Shown here: piece after piece, positions 1-5,643 of the stretch
Layout of the letters: each line of letters starts with the position of its first letter
Position numbering within the stretch: the first letter of the stretch is position 1
Assembly (NCBI GenBank): GCA_946415705.1
Contig: CAMKTN010000014.1
Coordinates: forward strand, 1-55,903
DNA: 55,903 nt
DNA from: an uncultured Prevotellaceae bacterium
GTDB taxonomy: Bacteria; Bacteroidota; Bacteroidia; Bacteroidales; Bacteroidaceae
Direction: 5' to 3'
The notes under the pieces: model-generated
What the model was told of the DNA's origin: nothing
What the model saw: only the letters and a program-made list of their open reading frames with translations
Database searches by the model: none
Program-made: the position numbers and the translations under genes

Positions 1-121
1 CATATATTTCCAAAGTGTCCTCTGGCTCATCATATATTTCCAAAGTGTCCTCTGGTTCATCATATATTTCCAAAGTGTCCTCTGGCTCATCATATATTTC
101 CAAAGTGGCGTCTGGCTCATC
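1..121 (-). repeat. 30-bp tandem repeat, four units, coding
   Basis: Four adjacent 30-bp units begin at 1, 31, 61 and 91. Units 1 and 3 are identical, unit 2 differs by one base, and unit 4 (the first to be translated on the minus strand) differs by three bases. The unit length is a multiple of three, so it encodes a ten-residue protein repeat. The array touches the window edge and may continue. There are no spacers, so it is not a CRISPR array. Confidence 0.95.
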
Positions 122-178
122 ATACATATCTACGAGGTTAATCACTCTCTGGATGTCTGCGTTCTGTGCGTTCTGCAT
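1..178 (-). CDS. Acidic decapeptide-repeat protein, C-terminus beyond window
   Basis: An open frame starts at the ATG at 178 and stays open to the window edge (59 codons visible). About 19 leader residues (start MQNAQNADIQRVINLVDMY) are followed by a ten-residue unit repeated four times: first DEPDATLEIY, then DEPEDTLEIY. The DNA units are exactly 30 bp and nearly identical, so the frame is kept through the array. A Bacteroidetes-type promoter lies at the right distance upstream, which supports a real gene. The unit is strongly acidic (four acidic residues in ten). The function is unknown. A leader followed by repeated cores can occur in multi-core peptide precursors, but no maturation enzyme is visible here, and an ordinary acidic repeat protein is equally possible. 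It lies 135 bp downstream of the DUF1016 nuclease gene on the same strand. Confidence 0.6.
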   Translation of the reverse strand, partial: MQNAQNADIQRVINLVDMYDEPDATLEIYDEPEDTLEIYDEPEDTLEIYDEPEDTLEIY

Positions 179-239
179 AGTCTTTTGTGTTTTTGGGGGT
201 TAGTATTCAAAGTTCTGCACTTGCTTCTCAAATGCGGTG

Positions 240-270
240 CAAATGTACAACCAGTTTTTGAATGCAGCAA
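240..270 (-). promoter_or_regulatory. Bacteroidetes-type promoter of the repeat-protein gene
   Basis: On the minus strand TTG (268-270) is followed after 20 bp by TACATTTG (240-247), matching the Bacteroidetes -33/-7 pattern TTTG / 19-21 bp / TAnnTTTG. The start codon at 178 is about 60 bases downstream. This site makes the repeat ORF credible as a separately transcribed gene. Confidence 0.55.
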
Positions 271-313
271 GAAAACATCTGCCGCGATTGGTTCCGTTCT
301 ATGTGGAACCGAT

Positions 314-1462
314 TTATTGTCTATCAAGTTCATCGTGGAGGAATTTCTCCAGCGTGGCTTTGTCTGGCAGTTGGAGCATGTAAGTAGAGACAAAGAGTTG
401 GTTGTCCATGCCAGCAAGAGCGTATTCCACCATCTTCTTGCCTTTGCGGGTGCATAGCAGAATGCCGATGGGAGGGTTGTCACCTGGGTGCATTTCATTC
501 TCCTTATAGTAGGATACGTAAGCATTGAGCTGACCAAGATATTCATGATGGAACTCGTCGTTCTTCAGTTCCACAATGACGCTGCAATGCAGGATGAGGT
601 GGTAGAACACCAAATCCGGATAGTAGTATTCATCATCGATGATGATACGCTTCTGCCTGTCTTCAAAACAGAAACCTTTCCCCAGCTCCAGAAGGAAATC
701 CTGAAGATGGGTGATGAGTGCTTCTTCAAGGTCGGTCTCTGTAATGACATCCTTAGCTTTGAGACCCAGGAACTCGAAAGTGAAGGGCTGACGGATAGTG
801 AGGGCTGGCGTATTCATCTCCGGCTTGATGGTAGCAAGCAGTTTCTTCGGGTCTTTGCTCACACCACTACGGAAGTAGAGATTGGTGGCAATCTGCCGAC
901 GCAGCTCCTTGACAGACCATGTTCCCCTGATACATTCCGTTTCGTAGAAGAAACGAGCAAGAGGGTCGTCTTGGGTCAAGATTTCTGTGATATGTGAGAA
1001 AGACAACTTACTCAAGATGTCCTGAGGAGACGTAGTGAATTCGTCCGACGGCGTCGGACTTTTTTCATTATTTGATTGTCCTGCCACCAAGAAGTCCGAT
1101 GATGTCGGACTTTTTCCTAATAGCAACCCAAGCTGAGGGTATAGTAAATAGAAGCGCCGAGAATTTTTGAAAAGGGTCAAATTCAATCCCTTCGTATTTA
1201 CACTTTCCTCCAAGCGTTTTAGCAGGCGGTCTCCATACTTGGCCCTATCGCTGCCTTTCTGTTCATACTCTACAATGTAGCAGCCGATGAGCCAGTTGCG
1301 CAAGGTCGCCATTTGATTGATGGCACGGATTGCACCTGCCTGTGCAGACTGATGAGTCTTGATGACCGAGGATGATAGGTCGTCAAAAGAATGGCTTGCC
1401 TGTTGCAGCCAGTTGCCTGCGATTTCACTCAGTTGCTCTGAAAGGATGATATTATTGTCCAT
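314..1462 (-). CDS. DUF1016/YhcG-type PDDEXK nuclease family protein
   Basis: The 382-residue product fits the DUF1016 (YhcG) family: a helical N-terminal domain (about residues 1-180) and a C-terminal PDDEXK-type nuclease fold. The nuclease core is visible as YYPDLVFYH followed by VIVELKNDEF, giving the D...E-x-K pattern. The ATG at 1462 is chosen; a TTG nine bases upstream would add three residues. The start lies inside the last codons of the WYL gene (11-base overlap), so the two are probably co-transcribed and translationally coupled. Members are often found beside restriction-modification and other defence genes, but the biochemical role is poorly defined. The middle of the gene carries two DNA palindromes that encode the related peptides KSPTSSD and KSPTPSD. 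Confidence 0.85.
   Translation of the reverse strand: MDNNIILSEQLSEIAGNWLQQASHSFDDLSSSVIKTHQSAQAGAIRAINQMATLRNWLIGCYIVEYEQKGSDRAKYGDRLLKRLEESVNTKGLNLTLFKNSRRFYLLYPQLGLLLGKSPTSSDFLVAGQSNNEKSPTPSDEFTTSPQDILSKLSFSHITEILTQDDPLARFFYETECIRGTWSVKELRRQIATNLYFRSGVSKDPKKLLATIKPEMNTPALTIRQPFTFEFLGLKAKDVITETDLEEALITHLQDFLLELGKGFCFEDRQKRIIIDDEYYYPDLVFYHLILHCSVIVELKNDEFHHEYLGQLNAYVSYYKENEMHPGDNPPIGILLCTRKGKKMVEYALAGMDNQLFVSTYMLQLPDKATLEKFLHDELDRQ
1043..1112 (-). repeat. Pair of coding palindromes in the DUF1016 gene
   Basis: Two hairpins lie about 50 bp apart in the same reading frame. The first has 7-bp arms GTCCGAC/GTCGGAC around three bases (1043-1059). The second has 8-bp arms AAGTCCGA/TCGGACTT around five bases (1092-1112). 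They encode KSPTPSD and KSPTSSD. The interruption lies between the N-terminal helical domain and the nuclease domain, where inserted sequence would be tolerated. Confidence 0.8.
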
Positions 1463-2525
1463 ACTGTTCAAGTTGCTTTCTTAATGTTTCTTTTACCTGC
1501 TCTCGCAAGGAAGATGGCTTGATCACCTCAAGACCTTCTCCATATAGGAGAATACGTCCACGCAACTCCCGATTGGGTTCTAACATAAGACGGATTTCGC
1601 CATACCACAGGCCGCCATGTTCTCCATAGGGTAGTGTCTCTCGTTGGGAATGATGCAAGGGTTTAGTCAGCAGGAGCCCATGCTGGTACTCTGTCCTTGT
1701 ACGAATAACAACCTCTTCCACCTTGGCATCTTTCTCATGTGTTACACCTATAATATTATTAAAGAACGCTTGATAGAAGCCCTTAGGTGCTGGGATGTAT
1801 TCCACATCATCTACCTTGCAGACCTCGCCAACGATTCTATCCAAAGGTATATTGTAAGCCTGATAAGGTTCCCTGTCTGCATCACCAAACACAAACCATC
1901 GGCCATTATATTCTTTGAGGAACTGAGGATGGAAGGTCAGCACGAATGGCTCCTGCCCGAATCGCTGGTAAGCAAAACGCAGGACCTTCTTGTCCGTGAT
2001 TGCTTTATAGAACACGGGAAGCAAGTCTATATTCGTCAGGTTCTGCTCCAAACTGGAACTGATTTGGCTCGCCCCGCTTTCAGCCTCTCTATGGGTGTCA
2101 AGCAACAACTGTGTATTCTCAAAGTATGCTGAAAACCAACTTGCAGGCAATATCCCAGCAGATGCTTTACAGAAAGCCACATAATCCTCTATTCGTTTTT
2201 GCTCTACTGCCTTCCTCTCTTCTGCTAAAGGATCATCGTTTTCACCGATATATCTGAAGGCTTTGCCCTTACCTATCTTTCCATTGTCCTCAATACAACC
2301 TGATGAGAATGCATTCAAAGCGTTTCTTACATCAAGGAATGCTTTCTTCAGTTCCCCATAGCCTGCTTCGTTGCACAGGCTCATCTTACCATAGTAACCT
2401 CTGTCCCGTTTATGATAGATACATAGAATATCTGCAAGGGTTATGAACTCTCGCTTCATCAACTCGTCATATATAATTTGTACGAATTGACACCTTATTC
2501 CAATTCCCGCAAAGATATTCTTCAT
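1452..2525 (-). CDS. WYL domain-containing transcriptional regulator
   Basis: The 357-residue protein has a helical N-terminal part and a central WYL domain, recognisable from about residue 180: VLRFAYQRFGQEPFVLTFHP, then the NGRWFVFGDAD strand pair and YNIPLDRI. A WCX-like C-terminal segment follows (VVIRTRTEY to the end). WYL proteins are usually ligand-sensing transcription regulators, and many control defence or DNA-repair loci. It is encoded directly before the DUF1016 nuclease and overlaps it, so control of that gene is a reasonable inference. A TATCTTTG -7-like box lies at 2553-2560 on the minus strand, 28 bases before the ATG, without a clear -33 partner. Confidence 0.8.
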   Translation of the reverse strand: MKNIFAGIGIRCQFVQIIYDELMKREFITLADILCIYHKRDRGYYGKMSLCNEAGYGELKKAFLDVRNALNAFSSGCIEDNGKIGKGKAFRYIGENDDPLAEERKAVEQKRIEDYVAFCKASAGILPASWFSAYFENTQLLLDTHREAESGASQISSSLEQNLTNIDLLPVFYKAITDKKVLRFAYQRFGQEPFVLTFHPQFLKEYNGRWFVFGDADREPYQAYNIPLDRIVGEVCKVDDVEYIPAPKGFYQAFFNNIIGVTHEKDAKVEEVVIRTRTEYQHGLLLTKPLHHSQRETLPYGEHGGLWYGEIRLMLEPNRELRGRILLYGEGLEVIKPSSLREQVKETLRKQLEQYGQ

Positions 2526-2766
2526 TTGCTATGTTTCCTTCGTTTTTCGCCACAAAGATAGTGATAAATCTTTAACCTCGCTTATGAATCTCCCATTTCT
2601 TGCGCCACAAGCCTTGTGAAATAGAGATTTTTAACAAACCATGTCCCAACACTCAGGCAACACGCTTAGGCTTTGTGGCATTTCGACTGACACAATTATT
2701 TATAGCGGTCAAAAAGAATGTTTACTTATGATCTCATGTGCAGACGTCTCAACTTCGGCGACTACG

Positions 2767-3411
2767 TTAGCTGAAAAGTTCTTTAATTTCTGCATCAATG
2801 ACGAAAATGTCTCCTTCTGCGTCAACGAGAACGTTTCGCGGAAGGAGATCCCATACTTCGTAGCGCTCATTACGGAAACGTCCTTCTTCAGCGGTTTTCT
2901 CAAACCCCAAAGCAGCCATATATGTCTCAATCATGATTCGCGTGGCAGGGCGAGCCTCAGCAATGCGCGGCTGAATAATAACGGGCTGCACGGTGCGACC
3001 GTCGAAACCTGCAAAGCCGTAAAAAGAATAAGCCGTGTCGGGGAATATGAGGTTATGCATCACCACCTTTCGCAGTAGAGCTACAATACTTCCGCTGTTC
3101 AAAAGGTTGTTAACCTTATAGACGACTGTCTCACCCACATAAGTATCGTTCTCATGACCACTCGGCCCAGGCTCTCCAAGCTGGAAGACGTCCATCATCG
3201 GAATCCAAAAGCCCTCGGCTTTCGCCAGGGTTTCTGCTACGCGCTGTTCCGCTTCAAGGCGGTTTACATATTGGCTGCCATCTCGAGGTTGCGCTTCATA
3301 TACTGCGCAAAGTCCTTCGAGCTGATTGGCGATTGCTGCGATGCGGCTATTTTCCGAATCTTTCGCTCTGTGACCTCCTTGTGGAATTGGTTGAGAAATG
3401 TCATCGTTCAT
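2767..3411 (-). CDS. Protein-kinase-like fold protein (polyvalent-kinase type)
   Basis: The ATG at 3411 is chosen because a full promoter ends just upstream; longer in-frame starts would read through that promoter. The 214-residue product shows kinase-like landmarks: GETVVYKVNN (possible beta-3 lysine) and, near the C-terminus, DLLPRNVLVDAEGDIFVIDA, where N and D occupy the places of the catalytic-loop Asn and metal-binding Asp. It resembles the small kinase-like domains found in phage polyvalent proteins and in Bacteroidales hypothetical proteins. There is no signal peptide. The substrate is unknown, and a degenerate, inactive fold is possible because a canonical HRD triad is not evident. 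It is transcribed toward the WYL/DUF1016 pair but separated from it by about 240 bp. Confidence 0.5.
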   Translation of the reverse strand: MNDDISQPIPQGGHRAKDSENSRIAAIANQLEGLCAVYEAQPRDGSQYVNRLEAEQRVAETLAKAEGFWIPMMDVFQLGEPGPSGHENDTYVGETVVYKVNNLLNSGSIVALLRKVVMHNLIFPDTAYSFYGFAGFDGRTVQPVIIQPRIAEARPATRIMIETYMAALGFEKTAEEGRFRNERYEVWDLLPRNVLVDAEGDIFVIDAEIKELFS

Positions 3412-3434
3412 ATATTGTTTGTAGTTTTCGCCTG

Positions 3435-3466
3435 CAAAGATAAGCACAAACGAATGAACAGCAAAA
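3435..3466 (-). promoter_or_regulatory. Bacteroidetes-type promoter of the kinase-like gene
   Basis: TTTTG (3462-3466), a 19-bp spacer and TATCTTTG (3435-3442) on the minus strand match the consensus almost perfectly. The start codon is 24 bases downstream of the -7 box. The -33 element overlaps the T-rich tail of the upstream terminator. Confidence 0.75.
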
Positions 3467-3495
3467 TAAAAGCGGATGAAATTCATCATCCGCTT
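3462..3495 (-). terminator. Terminator after the xylanase gene
   Basis: Read on the minus strand, a 10-bp perfect stem (3486-3495 with 3470-3479) and a 6-base loop are followed by a T-rich run. It lies about 100 bases past the xylanase stop codon and immediately before the promoter of the next gene. Confidence 0.6.
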
Positions 3496-3601
3496 GTGAA
3501 ATTATATGTGTGTGATTACTCCTTGTTGTGACACCGTCGCTTAAGTGCGGTGCCTAGGCGGACTGCGTAACCCTCGTAGGCTTTTCGGCGAAAATAATTT
3601 T

Positions 3602-4684
3602 CTATTCGAAGTCGCGGATGACGCGGTAGAGGGGTTTGGGTTGGTAGTTGCGGTCGAAGGGGAGTGGGTAGTTGTCGGCACCGAGCCAGGAGTCGCGGTC
3701 GCTGAGGTTCCAGAAGGTGACGCAATTGACTTTGTCGGCGTGGCGGCGCATGATGCGGAAGAGGGCGGCATACTGCGCTTCTTGCTTGTGCTTCTGCTCG
3801 TCGGTGACGGTGGCGCCTTCGTTGTGGCTGAACTGCAACTGTCCGCCCATCTCGCGGTTGACGCGGATGTCGAGCTCAGTGACGTGGATGTGATCAACGA
3901 CCTCGGCATACTTGCTCACGGCGGCCTCGATGTCCTCAGGGGAGGGGCCGTAGATGTTGTAGTGGCCCTGCATGCCGATGCCATCGATGGGCACGCCGGC
4001 GGCTTTCATGGTCTTGATCATGGTGTAGATGCGGTCGCATTTCACGGGGTCGCACTCGTTGTAGTCGTTATAGAAGAGGAGCGCGTGCGGGTCGGCCTCG
4101 CGGGCGTACTCGAAGGCCTTGCGGATGAACTCGTCGTTGCCGCAGATCTGGTAGAATTTGGATTCGCGCAGGGGCTGGTCGCGGCCGTTGGCGTCGGGGC
4201 GTCGAGGGCCGTCGGCGATGCACTCGTTGAAGACATCCCAGCAATAGACGATGTCCTTGTAGCGGTTGACGACGGTGTGTATGTGGTCGCGCATACGCTG
4301 GAAGAGGGTGTCCTTGCTGACGAAGTGGTGCTCAGCGTCGTAGAACATCCAGTCGCACATCTGGTTGTGCCACATGAGCGTGTGGCCGCGCAGCTTGATG
4401 CCGTTCTGGCGGCAGAAGTCGGCGATGCGGTCAGCGCGCTCCCATGTCCAACGTCCAGCTGCGGGGTGCACGGAGGCGGGCTTCATGTCGTTCTCAGCGG
4501 TCATGCTGTTGAACTCGCGCTTCACGAGAGCGCTCTGCAGTGAGTCGGAGATGTTGCGTTGGTTCACGGCTACGCCAATCATGAAATAGTCTTTGTAGGC
4601 GTCTTTCAGGCTCTGGGCCTCCTGGGCGTAGGCTCCGGCGGCCAGGCACAAGGCACAGAGGGGGAGGAGGAGGAATCTTTTCAT
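3602..4684 (-). CDS. Endo-1,4-beta-xylanase, glycoside hydrolase family 10, secreted
   Basis: The 360-residue protein has a signal peptide (MKRFLLLPLCALCLAAGAYA, then Q) and a complete GH10 barrel. The acid/base is Glu154 in WDVFNE and the nucleophile is Glu270 in HVTELDI. FNSMTAENDMK (about 58-68) and RGHTLMWH (99-106) are GH10 strand motifs, and the C-terminal TFWNLSDRDSW is the usual substrate-binding end. It hydrolyses internal beta-1,4 bonds of xylan and acts in the periplasm or at the surface. No carbohydrate-binding module is present. The gene is monocistronic, with a terminator behind it and a low-complexity repeat array in its presumed leader. No SusC/SusD pair for xylan lies in the window. 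Confidence 0.95.
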   Translation of the reverse strand: MKRFLLLPLCALCLAAGAYAQEAQSLKDAYKDYFMIGVAVNQRNISDSLQSALVKREFNSMTAENDMKPASVHPAAGRWTWERADRIADFCRQNGIKLRGHTLMWHNQMCDWMFYDAEHHFVSKDTLFQRMRDHIHTVVNRYKDIVYCWDVFNECIADGPRRPDANGRDQPLRESKFYQICGNDEFIRKAFEYAREADPHALLFYNDYNECDPVKCDRIYTMIKTMKAAGVPIDGIGMQGHYNIYGPSPEDIEAAVSKYAEVVDHIHVTELDIRVNREMGGQLQFSHNEGATVTDEQKHKQEAQYAALFRIMRRHADKVNCVTFWNLSDRDSWLGADNYPLPFDRNYQPKPLYRVIRDFE

Positions 4685-4687
4685 TAT

Positions 4688-4853
4688 TATGGAGTTTAAG
4701 GAGTTTAAGGGGTTTAAGAGTTCAAGGGTTCAAGAGTTTAAGAGTTCAAGGGTTCAAGAGTTCAAGGGTTCAAGAGTTCAAGGGTTCAAGAGTTCAAGGG
4801 TTCAAGAGTTCAAGGGTTCAAGAGTTCAAGAGTTCAAGAGTTCAAGAAGTTAA
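4688..4853. repeat. 8-bp tandem repeat array (GAGTTCAA/GGGTTCAA words)
   Basis: About 165 bp directly upstream of the xylanase start consist of 8-bp words gagttcaa and gggttcaa, mostly alternating as a 16-bp unit, with gagtttaa variants at the edge nearest the gene. A TACTTTTG box on the minus strand (4924-4931) lies beyond the array, so the array may be transcribed as 5' leader of the xylanase mRNA. The same 8-bp word recurs after the outer-membrane barrel gene near 8.5 kb. Confidence 0.95.
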
Positions 4854-5027
4854 ATAGGGAGTTAAATGGGGAGTTAAAAAGGGAGTTAAGCCAGCAAGCT
4901 GGCAGGACGAATCATTAACGATGCAAAAGTAGTCATAATCTGAAAGAGGGCGGTGCGGGGAGGGCAAAAATTAAAGAACATTTTGATAAAAAACGTTGCA
5001 TCGATGCGTTTTCTCAGGAAAAAGGCG

Positions 5028-5035
5028 TACTTTTG
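5028..5035 (+). promoter_or_regulatory. Promoter -7 box before the cupin gene
   Basis: TACTTTTG matches TAnnTTTG and lies 31 bases before the chosen ATG. A good -33 partner is not visible at 19-21 bp, so only the -7 half is supported. Confidence 0.45.
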
Positions 5036-5066
5036 CACGCAAAATGAACTGAAAAGCATTATGATT

Positions 5067-5528
5067 ATGAAAAACAAGAGAATTCTTCCAGTAGTAGTCT
5101 TCCTCGCACTCATCGTCATCGTAGCCTGCGTGATTTGGCACCCCAGCAAAGATGCCTGCGCACAGGAGGTGCAGAGCACGGAGCTCATTCGTACCTCGCA
5201 GAGCTGGGACGGCGTGGAGCTGCCCGACTACCTGCAGGGCCGCCCCGAACTCGTGGCCGTGAAGTATGTGTTCCCTGCCGGTAAGAAGCTGGGCTGGCAC
5301 CATCACCCCGTGATGAACTACGGCGTGCTGGTGCAGGGCGAGCTGACCATCATTGGTCAGGACGGCAAGACGAAGGTGGTGCATGAGGGCGAGGCTGTCG
5401 TGGAGATGGTCAACACCATCCACCACGGCGAGAACCGCGGCACGAAGGACGTGATCCTCTACATGTTCTACCTCGCGCAGGAGGGCATGCCGCTGGCTGT
5501 GCAGCACCCGGAGATTCCGCTGGAGTAA
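5067..5528 (+). CDS. Membrane-anchored cupin-domain protein
   Basis: The product (about 153 residues) begins MKNKRILPVVVFLALIVIVA, an uncleaved anchor or signal peptide, followed by one cupin barrel. The cupin motif is seen as the HHH cluster in GWHHHPVMNYGVLVQGELTI and the second motif around EMVNTIHHGENRG, giving a His-rich metal site. A second in-frame ATG lies six bases upstream (5061) and could be the start; longer starts would precede the -7 box. Such proteins bind a metal and small ligands; no substrate can be named. It is transcribed away from the xylanase gene and ends at a hairpin before the barrel gene. Confidence 0.8.
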   Translation: MKNKRILPVVVFLALIVIVACVIWHPSKDACAQEVQSTELIRTSQSWDGVELPDYLQGRPELVAVKYVFPAGKKLGWHHHPVMNYGVLVQGELTIIGQDGKTKVVHEGEAVVEMVNTIHHGENRGTKDVILYMFYLAQEGMPLAVQHPEIPLE

Positions 5529-5537
5529 GGGGCGAAC

Positions 5538-5578
5538 CAGTTTTTTCATCTAATTTCATCGAAATTACGAAAAAACTG
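5538..5578 (+). terminator. Nested hairpin after the cupin gene
   Basis: An outer 10-bp perfect stem (5538-5547 with 5569-5578, CAGTTTTTTC/GAAAAAACTG) encloses an inner ATTTC/GAAAT stem. It starts nine bases after the stop codon. The U-rich and A-rich arms suit a terminator that could work in both directions. Confidence 0.5.
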
Positions 5579-5643
5579 TGTTGTCGATTAAACCATTGCG
5601 CTAAATGGGTGTCACACTTATGCCAACCCGCATAAGAGGGCAC

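Noticed and set aside
1..120. Possible CRISPR array from the 30-bp repeats
   Set aside because: The units are directly adjacent with no spacers, and they encode a protein repeat in an open frame with a promoter.
15..203. Plus-strand ORF over the 30-bp repeats (Ser/Gly/Tyr-rich repeat)
   Set aside because: It is the antisense reading of the decapeptide array; the promoter and plausible leader are on the minus strand.
2641..3078. 145-codon plus-strand ORF over the kinase-like gene
   Set aside because: It has no recognisable motif or promoter and lies largely antisense to a better-supported gene with an excellent promoter.
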